Source: Pelagophyceae sp. CCMP2097
Taxonomy: Eukaryota > Sar > Pelagophyceae
Direction: 5' to 3'
Length of the DNA stretch: 15,150 nucleotides
Assembly: GCA_026770575.1 (NCBI GenBank)
Contig: MU657709.1
Span: 13,038 to 28,187 of the forward strand
Position 1 is the stretch's first letter; each line of letters opens with the position of its first letter. Both the position numbers and the translations under genes were made by a program. Shown in pieces: positions 8,030 through 15,150 of the stretch. Under the pieces are notes generated by a model, which saw nothing but the letters and a program-made list of their open reading frames with translations, had not been told where the DNA came from and ran no database searches.

Positions 8030-8403
8030 TTAATTGTACTTGATGAAGCCGATGTCGGCCGCGTACTGTCGGAAGCACTGACGGCAGCAGTTGAGCGAGT
8101 ATTTGCGGATGATAGCCTGCTGGTTACCGCACACCTAATGAGGCCAAGACCGTCGAGCCGCGACGGAACGACGGCATGCTCTCCTTGAGGTCCCGCTTGC
8201 GCGCCCGGGGAGGCCCGGCAGCGCTTGCGCGCTCGAGGCGGTCGCGATGCCGGGCCGTCCCGGGCGCCCGCCGCTCACGCCTCCGTGCCGCGGACACACG
8301 GAGTCGACTTTGTCAGAGTGCGGACGCAGCTGCGAACACGGCAGTGGCGCGAGCCCTTGCCGTAGTTCTTGGGGTGCGAGTTGATGAGTGCCTTGCCGCC
8401 CAT
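8030..8403 (-). CDS. RPS29: 40S ribosomal protein S29 (uS14)
   Basis: Two exons (8403-8338 and 8134-8030, stop TAA) separated by a 203-nt intron encode exactly 56 residues, the usual size of eukaryotic S29. Exon 1 gives [20 protein letters not shown] then CR; exon 2 gives [20 protein letters not shown] and [14 protein letters not shown]. The four zinc ligands C21, C24, C39 and C42 are all present in the C-x2-C ... C-x2-C spacing of the family. The protein sits in the head of the small ribosomal subunit near the decoding region and binds 18S rRNA. The intron falls in phase 0 between R22 and V23, inside the first zinc knuckle; its donor GTTCGC is weak compared with other donors here, and its acceptor is TAG. 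It is divergent to the DUF4336 gene. Each exon is too short to stand out as an open frame on its own. Confidence 0.95.
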
Positions 8404-8896
8404 GATGAACTACGAAGCTGCGCGGGGCGGGTGAGACGGAGCGCGGAAGAGGCGCCGGACCTCTACTCCGCCGCCGCGCCTCGAGTCTCGAGGCCCGCTC
8501 TGGCATCCCGCGGCGTGCGGGCGCGCCGAGGGTCCGCCGCCCACCGGCGCCACGGTGTGCACTGGGCGGCCACCTGGGCGGCAGAGGCAGCCGGCCGCGG
8601 CCGAGGCAGGCGGCGGATTGCCTCTTCCCTCGCCGCCCAGTCCGGGGCGGAAGCCGGCTTTGCGGGAATGTGGCTTTCGCCGGCGCGGGCCCTCTCGAAC
8701 GTTCCCGTGCGACCGACGCGCGCGGCCCGGACGCGGCCTGCCACCTTGAGACTGTGGGAGTATGTGAGTAGTAAAGCGATGCTTGTGAAACAGCGACGGG
8801 GAAAGATCCGTCCGTTGGATTTTATGAGCCGGAAAAGAAACTTTGTGGAAACTTGACTCTGGTTTAACTCGGTAACCGACTCAGTCCGAGTCGGGG
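8404..8896. promoter_or_regulatory. Divergent intergenic region between RPS29 and the DUF4336 gene
   Basis: This 493-bp GC-rich stretch must hold both promoters and 5' UTRs. I see no TATA box in the expected places. A 226-codon plus-strand frame across it and the RPS29 intron is Arg/Ala-rich, overlaps RPS29 antisense and has no motif, so I do not call it a gene. Confidence 0.5.
8867..8894 (+). promoter_or_regulatory. Pair of mutually exclusive hairpins just before the DUF4336 start codon
   Basis: CCGACTC (8876-8882), a 5-base loop and GAGTCGG (8888-8894) form a perfect 7-bp stem that ends two bases before ATG 8897. An overlapping alternative stem pairs ACTCGG (8867-8872) with CCGAGT (8886-8891). 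Whether the 5' UTR folds this way in the cell is unknown. Confidence 0.45.
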
Positions 8897-10586
8897 ATGA
8901 TCACGCGACTCGCGGTGCTGGCGCCGCTGGCATGCGCGCTCGTCTCGCCGCCGCGGGCTCGGGCGCGGCCCGCCACGATGACTCGAGTTGCGGCGTTCCC
9001 GGTACGTTTGCGCCGCGGTCGCGTCGGTCGCCGCGCCGCACGTCTGCGTAGGCGGCGCCGGCGGGCGCGGATCAGTCCTGGCCGCTGTGGCCCGTGCTGC
9101 CGCTGGCGCCGTACGGCTACCGGAAGACGATTGTGGAAGAGGTGGTCCCGGGCCAAGTCTGGGCGTTCGACCAACTTCAGGTGCGTTGGCCTTGACGCAA
9201 CGCAATCCGTGGATCCGCCCCGCAGGGCACGCTCTACGTGCACGTACCCGTACGCATGTCTGTCGTCAAGCTTTCCGCGGGCGGGCTGCTGTGCTACTGT
9301 CCCGTGGCGCCGACCACCGAGTGCATTCGCGAGCTGCGCTTGCTCGAGGCCGAGCACGGGCCGGTCAAGTGCGTCCCTGGTTTATAGGCCCTTTGCGAGT
9401 CGCGGCCTAGGCACGTTGTGCTGCCGACGCTGGGCGTTGAGCACAAGGCGTTCATTGGACCGTTCTGTTCTCAGACGCCTCAAGCAGAAGTCTGGTATTC
9501 GCCGGGCCAGTGCGTTTCCGGCGGGTCCTCGCGGGCCTGAAACGCAAAGGCGTGGGTCCGCGCGGGCCCGCGACGCATCGGCGCAGGTACACGTTCCCCG
9601 TTAACTTTCCCGACTTGGCGTTTTTGGGCTTGGGCCGCGCGAAGCCCATCCCCGACGGCGCCGCGCCGTGGTCCGACGACCTGGCGCACGCCACGCTCGG
9701 GCCCATCCTGCCGCCGGGCAACGGCGGCTTTTGCGAGACTGCGTTCTTCCACAAGGCTTCCAAAACGCTCCTCGTCGTTGACGCGTTGGTCTCGGTCCCG
9801 AAGGCGGCGCCAGAGTGCGTCCTTGCGCGAGAAGGCCGCGCCGCAATCGCTTTGTAGCATCGTCGCCTGGGACGCGCGGTCCTGCCTTTTCCACGCGCGC
9901 GACGACGTTCGGCAATACGTGCGTCGCACTCGCCGTCCCGACGGTGAAGCGAATGTCGAAGAAACAGGTCGAGCCTGACGCTGAAACGCTGCAGCGCGGC
10001 TGGGAGCGCCTTGCGCTCTTTGGTTTCTTCTTCATGCCCCAGGCTTTGACCGTGGTCGAGTCGCCAAAGTGTTTTGAAGAGGCCAAGGCGAGTCCTATGA
10101 AGGGCGCCTTTGGCTGGGCCGACGTCTACCCGTTCGAGTGGGACGACGCTGCCGCCAAGACGTCGTTCGATACGCTCAATCGGCCCAAGGTGCTCGTCGC
10201 GCCGATTCTCCAGGAACTCATCCTGAACAGGAACCCGACCGAGGTCCGTGCCCCGCGGCGGGCGCGACCCTTGTTGCGGGCGCGACCTGCGGCGGGGGTG
10301 CCGCAACGGCTTTTCGAAACAGGTGCGGCGATGGCTCGACGTCGTCTGCTCTTGGCCGTTTCAGCGCATCGTGCCTTGCCATCTGGCTAAGGTCGTTGCC
10401 GCGGCCCCTCGAGACGTGCGCGACGCCTTCGACTTCCTCGCCGTGCAAGAGTCGCAGTTCTTCGCCGGGGACTTGGCCGCCCTACGCGACGGCGAGGCGG
10501 GTCTCGTCGCGAGCGGCGAAATCTTTGGCCGCGCCGAAAAGCCCCGGCCACGCTCCCTCCTCGCCAAACTCGCCGGCGGGCCGTAA
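8897..10586 (+). CDS. DUF4336 family protein, eight exons, complete
   Basis: Exons 8897-9001, 9052-9180, 9226-9368, 9411-9509, 9587-9814, 9858-9918, 9968-10243 and 10323-10586 join in frame to 434 residues. Introns are only 42-79 nt, and five of the seven donors are GTGCGT. Residues 1-35 form a basic/hydrophobic leader ending RVAAFP, which could be a bipartite plastid signal with the Phe seen in stramenopile ASAFAP sites (inference). The body matches the DUF4336 pattern in order: EEVVPGQVWAFDQLQ, GGLLCYCPVAPTTECIREL, HVVLPTLGVEHKAFIGPF, AEVWYSPGQYTFPVNFPDL, PWSDDLAHATLGPI, FCETAFFHKASKTLLVVDAL, SCLFHARDDVRQY, GWERLALFGFFFMPQ, RPKVLVAPILQELILNRNP, WPFQRIVPCHLA. The family occurs in cyanobacteria, algae and plants, and is often described as having a metallo-beta-lactamase-like fold; its reaction is not established. 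H137 in EHK and the HARDD motif are candidate active-site residues. The divergent neighbour is RPS29, and it converges with the unknown gene at 11371-10838. Confidence 0.85.
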
Positions 10587-10837
10587 CCCAAAGCCCAGGC
10601 CACTTGGCCGCGCGGCGGGCCCCGGGACGAGGAGAGCCCATTGTCCGATGGCAAACAGTCCCATCGACGGGGCCCGCTCTGGAAGCGGCGCCCTGGGGCT
10701 GCAGCAAGCGAGGGAGATGACCCGCTACGGGACGGTAGGGCCCACCCACCCACGTCGGAGGCCCTGCTTTCGCCCTCCGCCCGGCAGGGTGAATCGGAGC
10801 GCCGGCGGGACAAGAAGACGTCGATTACGATGCCTTT

Positions 10838-11371
10838 TCACAGGGGCCGCGCGTGCGCGACGACATATGCAGCGTACCCGGGCACGGCCGACGCGACCGG
10901 GAGGACCTCCTGCGCCCCCGCGGTGTCCACCGGGGGCCACGCCTGCAGCGGTGGCCGGCCGAGCGGGAGGGCCGCGACGGTCCGAGTGCGCTCGAAGCAG
11001 AGGTGGTCGTCGAAGAGCGCTTTGACCTTTCCCGCGCCGAGGCCGTACCTGCGCATCTCCCTCCTTTGGCGTCCTCCGGCGCGGATGGCGCGCGCCTGCG
11101 CCACTCCACGCGCCTGCGCCACTCGGCCCAGCCTTGGTCGTGCCGCTCGACGAAGAGCACGCATGCGCGCATGAAGAGCTCCGGCCGGCATGAAAACGCC
11201 AGGTCGGCGTCTGCGAGGCATTCAAAGTACTCGACGGCCAAGCCTTTGTCCGCAGACGAGGCGATACACGCCTATAGGACCGCGTACGAGGGCGGCGGTG
11301 AGGCGCATGCGGCGCACCGGGTTCGACCGCGGCGACACGCCGCTGAGGAGATTGTCGTGCGATTCGTACAT
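10838..11371 (-). CDS. Unknown protein, three-exon model
   Basis: The model starts at ATG 11371 (MYESHDNLLSGVSPRSNP), with exons 11371-11318, 11271-11123 and 11048-10838 (stop). The introns are 46 and 74 nt. Exon 2 reads ACIASSADKGLAVEYFECLA, then DADLAFSCRPELFMRACVLF and VERHDQGWAE, which has natural composition and looks genuinely coding. Exon 3 reads YGLGAGKVKALFDDHLCFER and ends in AYVVAHARPL. The result is 137 residues. An 18-bp tandem repeat at the end of exon 2 offers a second equivalent donor at 11104, giving 143 residues. The donor in either case is GTGGCG, a poor match to the local GTGCGT habit. I recognise no family, signal peptide or membrane segment. Frame agreement across both introns supports it; the start is uncertain because the upstream frame remains open. 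Confidence 0.5.
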
Positions 11372-11548
11372 GGCGCGAGGCGCGCGACGCAGGCCCCGGC
11401 GGCCGCAAGACCCGGGCGCCCGCCGCGCCGCGCGTATTAAAACTTGAAACCTTCTTCAAAAACCTTCTCCAAAAGACCCATAACCCATAACCCCTAACCG
11501 CCTCGATTGTCAGAGCCGAGCATCCTGCTCGAGCGCCCGGACGGCAGC
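11372..11548. promoter_or_regulatory. Divergent 5' region with probable intron acceptor
   Basis: This lies between the unknown minus-strand gene and the coiled-coil-type gene. CCCATAACCCATAACCCCTA followed by ACC...TTGTCAG (about 11479-11511) looks like a branch point (CTAAC at 11494-11498) plus acceptor. A 5' exon starting at ATG 11370, with a GTATTA donor near 11433, would join in frame and read through QPSILLERPDGS into ATG 11549. That ATG overlaps the start codon of the minus-strand gene, so both cannot be certain. Confidence 0.4.
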
Positions 11549-12331
11549 ATGGCGCAGGACGGCGGCGGGTTCCGAAACATCAAGCCGCTTTCTCGCGCGG
11601 AGCGGCGGTCGCAGCACGACAAAGTCGCGCTGGAAAAGGACCGCCTAATGAAGCGCACGGGCTACGAGGCGAAGATGTACCGGGAGAACGCGCCGACGTC
11701 GGCCATGGGCCTCCTCGTGCCCGAAACGGACGCCGCCGGTTTCCTCTCCGACGCGGACCGCTTCCACACGGACACTTCGGGCGAGGAGTTTCTCGCGCGG
11801 AAGATGAAATACGAAAGCAAACAGGCCTCGTACGCCCAGAAGCGAGTCGACCGAGTCGAGCGCGAGGAGGAGCGCTGGGACGTCATCCAGGTCCGTGCCG
11901 CGCCGCCCGCGCGCCCCGGGGCGCGCGCCGACGACCCGGCCCGAGCGCGCGCGAACCCCTAGGCGCGAAAAAAAGAGGAGGAGGCGTACTGGGACGAGCA
12001 GCGGTCGTTGGGCGAAAAGGCGCGGAAAAACCACTCCTCCGTGCCCTACGACACGCTAACGCTGCGGTACAACGACGGCCTCGACGGCGAGCGCCTGCGC
12101 TTCGACGACGACAAGGTGCGCTACCGCGCGGCGGCGCGGTCGCGCAACCTGCAGCGCTGCGGCGACACGCGCGCCGGCTACAACATCATCAACGGCCACG
12201 AGCGAGGCGCCCTTTCCGTGCCCGACCAGCCGCAGCCCCCCGCAGTCCTCGCAAACCACCTCGACGCCGTCCAGGCCGCCGCCGCCGCAGACCGCGCGAG
12301 GGCCTACAGCAACATGGGAGTAGGCCGCTAG
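11549..12331 (+). CDS. Charged, coiled-coil-like conserved-looking protein of unknown role
   Basis: Exon 1 from ATG 11549 to 11890 and exon 2 from 11963 to 12331 (stop TAG) are joined by a 72-nt intron with GTCCGT donor and TAG acceptor in phase 0, giving 236 residues. The N-terminus reads MAQDGGGFRNIKPLSRAERR, followed by a helical region rich in Glu, Lys and Arg (FLARKMKYESKQASYAQKRV, VEREEERWDVIQ across the intron to ARKKEEEAYWDEQR). The C-terminal half has KNHSSVPYDTLTLRYNDGLD, GERLRFDDDKVRYRAAAR and GDTRAGYNIINGHER, which look like conserved motifs of a eukaryotic protein, then an Ala-rich tail. No membrane segment is visible. The helical part may extend the frame upstream to PSILLERPDGS if a 5' exon exists. 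I cannot name the family. The gene converges with the zinc-finger gene. Confidence 0.65.
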
Positions 12332-12731
12332 TCGCTCGTAAGTCGCCCCGATCCCCGAAGTCTCGCAGCGGCGCGAGCGTTTTTTTCTCTGAGCCTCGCC
12401 TCGGGAGCATCTCCTCGAGCAGATGGTGGGCTTCCCCGCCTGACGAGGGTGTGTGTGTGCTTATTTGTTTATTTGTTAACCGGGGACGTGGTGCTGATGT
12501 CCTATTTCCGCTTACGGGCCACTTTTTGATTCGTAGACCGGCGAGGCACGGGGGATTTTTTTGACTGACTGAGTGACGAATTAGACGTAGGACGGCAAAA
12601 AAACGTATAGGGGCCCAAAGAAAACGTAGGAGGGGGCGTAGAGGGCGGCACGGTGGTTTGGGAGGCGAGACCGAGGCGGTAGCGAAGCGTTGTCAACTTA
12701 AAATTAGGTTTTAATCGAGATGAAGGCCTTC
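12332..12731. other. Convergent 3' intergenic region with inverted-repeat arm
   Basis: This 400-bp stretch separates two convergent genes. It contains GTGTGTGTG followed by TTATTTGTTTATTTG (about 12450-12477), the left inverted-repeat arm at 12514-12537, and two AAAACGTA strings with following G-runs (about 12599-12635) that are echoed on the other side of the zinc-finger gene. No gene is seen. Confidence 0.5.
12514..12537 (+). repeat. Left arm of a perfect 24-bp inverted repeat
   Basis: The 24 bases ACGGGCCACT...CGTAGA are the exact reverse complement of 13862-13885. Weaker similarity extends on both sides (GGCGAGGCA against GGCGGGGCA inward; CTGATGTC against GAGGATGTC outward). Confidence 0.9.
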
Positions 12732-13621
12732 TCACTTCTTCGACGCCTTCTTCGACTTCTTCTGCGACGTCTTCTTGCCAACGACGACGCGCGTGGCGAC
12801 GAGGCCCTGTGTGGCGCGGCGCGCTTTCGCGAGAGCCCCTGCCCAGCGCGGCGGGCAAGCCCACTCGTGCTCTTCGTTCTTGGCCTCGCGCGCCGAGAGG
12901 ATCGCGCCGCCCGCTTTGCCGAGGCAGCCGGCGCTGTTGTGGTACGAGAGGTTGCAGAACGAGCACAGCAGAAACGTCGCTGCGTCATCGCTCTCCTCCG
13001 CGTCGCCCGAGTTGCACTGCTGGCACAGCGAGTTGGATTTCGCGAAGCGCGACAAGAGCGGACGCGGCGGCCAAGACATCAGCGCCGCGAGCGTCCGCGG
13101 GTTCTGCTCTTGCTCCAGCGCCCAGTTGATCTGCTCGTAGTACGCCTGCAGCTCGACGCCGTCGGTCGCCCCCGACGCCACGCCGCAGAACGCGGTACAA
13201 TCGAAGCAGTTCGTAAAGCAGCCGTTGAGGTCACCGGAAAAGTCCCGGAGCAGCGCGTGCTCGATGCAGCAAAGGTGGTGCGCCTTCTTGGCGCCGCACA
13301 GCGAGCACGTCTTGAGCTGCACCGTGGACTCGGCGGCCGGGAACTTGCAGTCCGCGCCAAACGAGCAGTTGCTCGGCGAGAGTGGCGCTTCCAGAGGCGG
13401 GACGCCGAGGAGCGGCGGGTTGGCATGCCGCGCCGGCACCGACGCGCGCATCGGCGCCAGTGCGCCGCGCGTTCCTACAAATTCAAAAATAAGCGGCATC
13501 ACAATTGCTTCGAATGCACTACTGACTGCATCGCGCGTGCGTCTACGAGTTCCTCGTCGCGATTGAGACGCGCGGTGGTCCGACTCGCACGGTACTCGGC
13601 TTCGCGCAGGTCCTCGGACAT
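12732..13621 (-). CDS. Cys/His-rich PHD-like zinc-finger protein
   Basis: The preferred model has a 31-nt first exon (13621-13591, MSEDLREAEY), a 116-nt intron with GTGCGA donor and a T-rich TTTGTAG acceptor (13590-13475), and a second exon 13474-12732; it gives 257 residues in frame. An unspliced start at ATG 13499 (MPLIFEFVG) is the alternative. The middle holds CSFGADCKF, CSLCGAKKAHHLCCIEH and GCFTNCFDCTAFC, a Cys/His cluster of unknown type. Further on, LCQQCN ... FLLCSFCNLSYHNSAGC ... EHEWACPPRW follows the PHD order C-x2-C, C-x2-C, H, C, W-x-C, but the final Cys pair has only one Cys (CPPR). The C-terminus is basic, TSQKKSKKASKK, perhaps nuclear targeting. PHD fingers usually read histone H3 tails; with one ligand missing this is not assured. 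The gene sits wholly inside the inverted repeat 12514-12537/13862-13885. Confidence 0.6.
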
Positions 13622-13861
13622 GCCGCGTGCGCAGGCCCACCTTGGCACAACGCAGCCAAGCACGCTCGCCGAACCCGTTTGGCGATTCGAGCCGTCGAAC
13701 AAAAGGTGCTCTAAAGGGCATAGCTGCGGCGGGGCGTCACCAGGGCGGTTCCCTGCGAGTGTTGGACGGCTTTGGGGCCTCTTTAATAGGAATTTGCGCC
13801 TCCTACGTTTTTTTCATGGTGGCAGTGACGGCCCAAAAAAGAGTGACTGATGCCCCGCCAA
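13622..13861. promoter_or_regulatory. 5' flank of the zinc-finger gene
   Basis: This carries the presumed promoter. Sequence near 13797-13815 contains the complement of AAAAAAACGTAGGAGGCGC, echoing strings at 12599-12635 on the other side of the gene. No TATA box is evident. Confidence 0.35.
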
Positions 13862-13885
13862 TCTACGAATCAAAAAGTGGCCCGT
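13862..13885 (-). repeat. Right arm of the perfect 24-bp inverted repeat
   Basis: Exact reverse complement of 12514-12537. Outer ends of the two arms are 1,372 bp apart and enclose the zinc-finger gene. Confidence 0.9.
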
Positions 13886-14272
13886 TAGACATCCTCAGCG
13901 CCAATGCATTGGTCAACGGAAGCACCGCCCAAAGGACCGTCGAACGTATTCGTCCAGCACTCTTCAGCCGAGGATTTCGAAAGGATGGAATACAAAGAGG
14001 CGGTCCCATCGACGCAACGACACGGACCCGCGTTTCGTACCCGCGATTTCCGGTGATAACGACCTTGTACTTTTAGAACTTGGGCCTTCCGGGATACAAT
14101 TTATTCTGACCGTTCTTGTTTCACAAACACAGTCCAACGATCATAACACGGAGTTGTTCTAAACTCTACCCGCACACACAAAGTGTGTTTGGTAGGGCCC
14201 AGGACAAGCGGATTTCCTATCGGGTTTCCTATCAAAAATCTCCGCTGCGTTTAGGGCATGTGCAGGTCGTGG

Positions 14273-14301
14273 GAGAGCCGGAAACAGCGGCCGTAAAAAC
14301 A
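14273..14301 (+). repeat. 29-bp direct repeat, copy 1
   Basis: GAGAGCCGGAAACAGCGGCC and the following GTAAAAACA are identical to 14676-14704, 403 bp away. It is followed closely by the 19-bp repeat that recurs at the window end. Confidence 0.9.
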
Positions 14302-14306
14302 AATGG

Positions 14307-14325
14307 GGGGAAGCTTACGCGACGC
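14307..14325 (+). repeat. 19-bp direct repeat, copy 1
   Basis: GGGGAAGCTTACGCGACGC is identical to 15132-15150, the last bases of the window, so the full repeat is probably longer. Confidence 0.85.
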
Positions 14326-14612
14326 GTGTCGTGGACGAGCAGGGCGCGGACGAGCAGAGTCAAACAAGGAGCCACAGAGACCGAACGGTTTCCAAGGGCA
14401 AAGGACGCCGCGCTTCGAGTAAGCGCACCTAGGTGTAGCGTGGAGATGACGAGCACGGTCCTACAGACGGGCGCGCCCTGCTTCCCCCGAGGACTGGCGC
14501 GCGGCGTCTCTCGAGCGTCTCTCAAGCTCCTTGTCTCCTCCCGAAAGTAAAATTTGTTCTGAGTGGGAATTCAAAAGATTAAAATCAGTCCCTATATTCA
14601 CAACCGCCGTTT

Positions 14613-14641
14613 GAGCCCAGAGGCGGAGCCCAGAGGCGGAG
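14613..14641 (+). repeat. 13-bp tandem duplication
   Basis: GAGCCCAGAGGCG occurs twice in a row from 14613, followed by GAG. Confidence 0.8.
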
Positions 14642-14675
14642 CTGGTTGGGTAGAACGCCCAGCCGCGCGACGACC

Positions 14676-14704
14676 GAGAGCCGGAAACAGCGGCCGTAAA
14701 AACA
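14676..14704 (+). repeat. 29-bp direct repeat, copy 2
   Basis: Identical to 14273-14301; the sequences on each side differ between the copies, so the repeat is an interspersed block rather than part of a long duplication. Confidence 0.9.
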
Positions 14705-15131
14705 GACCAAGAAGGAGAACGGTCCCGGGCTTTCCAGCTCTCCGCGACCAACAAACAACACGTGTGCCTCTCGACTCGGGGCTCTCAATGTCTCTCAAAC
14801 CGGGTCCCCCAGAGGCACAGAGTCGAATGAAATGACAGCATTGTTGAGGTCGATGTTGATTGGCAAAAGTTGCGTCAAGCCCAAGCGTGTCCCAAGATCG
14901 TGCAAACCTCCCCTCAAAACCTGCCCTTAGATTAATACCCGGCTGCAGAGCAAGGCGTGGACGAAGCGGTAGACGTTTGCACCTCTGAGTACAGGCAACG
15001 AGCGCACTCGCATTGCACTCGAAAGTGTAAAGCGAGGGAACGAAACGTCTCTCTGGAGGTGATGAAAGTCCAACCGAGTTGACTAGCACCCGACCACAGC
15101 GCGGGAGATGCAACGTCGGGCATTTTTGTGA

Positions 15132-15150
15132 GGGGAAGCTTACGCGACGC
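15132..15150 (+). repeat. 19-bp direct repeat, copy 2 (cut by window end)
   Basis: Identical to 14307-14325; spacing is 825 bp. The match reaches the last base available. Confidence 0.85.

Larger units (their letters stand above)
13886..15150. other. Gene-free right end with interleaved repeats
   Basis: The open frames here have no motifs and shift across repeats, so I call no gene. Base composition is less GC-rich than the gene-dense middle. It carries the 29-bp, 19-bp and 13-bp repeats listed separately, and several CGTCTCTCAAG-like strings (about 14505-14525, 14785-14800). Confidence 0.5.

Noticed and set aside
8135..8337. A snoRNA inside the RPS29 intron
   Set aside because: Ribosomal protein introns often host snoRNAs, but I see no C box (RTGATGA) with a matching D box nor an H/ACA layout.
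8176..8856. A 226-codon plus-strand open frame
   Set aside because: It runs antisense over RPS29 exon 1 and its intron; composition is random-like.
9452..10306. A 284-codon minus-strand open frame
   Set aside because: It overlaps exons 4-7 of the DUF4336 gene antisense, where the plus strand has strong family motifs and consistent splice sites.
11475..11500. CCCATAACCCATAACCCCTAACC, similar to telomere repeats
   Set aside because: Only three imperfect units, located directly before a good splice acceptor; a branch-point and pyrimidine-rich tract explains it better.
12720..13850. A 376-codon plus-strand open frame
   Set aside because: It is antisense to the zinc-finger gene, Arg/Ala/Leu-rich with no motif, while the opposite strand has ordered Cys and His ligands.

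Overview
The window reads as nuclear DNA of a GC-rich, compact eukaryotic alga. Almost every recognisable gene is interrupted by very short introns (42-118 nt, one of 203 nt). Donors favour GTGCGT, GTACGT or GTCCGT, acceptors are YAG, and protein homology is restored exactly when these introns are removed. A cysteine-rich 'KKGK..KGC.WVAKD...RC' tandem repeat at the left edge, a DUF4336 gene with a possible plastid leader, and a GT31 glycosyltransferase next to a sulfotransferase suggest a photosynthetic stramenopile, perhaps a pelagophyte. A haptophyte cannot be excluded from sequence alone. Many long uninterrupted frames in this GC-rich DNA are antisense or frame shadows and are not annotated.

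Left third (1-4,700) is gene-poor and repeat-rich. It holds the 3' end of a Cys-rich secreted-type protein (2-271), a degenerate tandem array with G/C hairpins (673-1332), an isolated 5' exon of a triose-phosphate/nucleotide-sugar-type transporter (2361-2194, minus), a small acidic ORF with an 11-residue internal duplication (3349-2981, minus) bracketed by an imperfect inverted repeat, and a tRNA-like relic (about 4057-3990, minus).

Middle (4,700-11,400) is gene-dense. On the minus strand a four-exon type II membrane glycosyltransferase of GT31/Galactosyl_T type (7540-5838) abuts a sulfotransferase (5841-4728), with no start codon of its own in the sulfotransferase frame. The two may be a fused or paired glycan-building and glycan-sulfating unit. 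The sulfotransferase frame is broken twice within 30 bp. Next come a textbook ribosomal protein S29/uS14 gene (8403-8030, minus, two exons), then divergently a complete eight-exon DUF4336 gene (8897-10586, plus), then a three-exon gene of unknown function (11371-10838, minus).

Right third holds a two-exon charged coiled-coil-type protein (11549-12331, plus), then a Cys/His-rich PHD-like zinc-finger gene (13621-12732, minus) enclosed by a perfect 24-bp inverted repeat 1.37 kb across. The last 1.5 kb shows no convincing gene but has interleaved direct repeats, one of which runs off the window end, so it is probably part of a mobile or satellite element.

The gene models were built by eye from splice signals and frame continuity. 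Exon boundaries for RPS29, DUF4336 and the glycosyltransferase are strong. Those of the unknown genes and the 5' ends are provisional.
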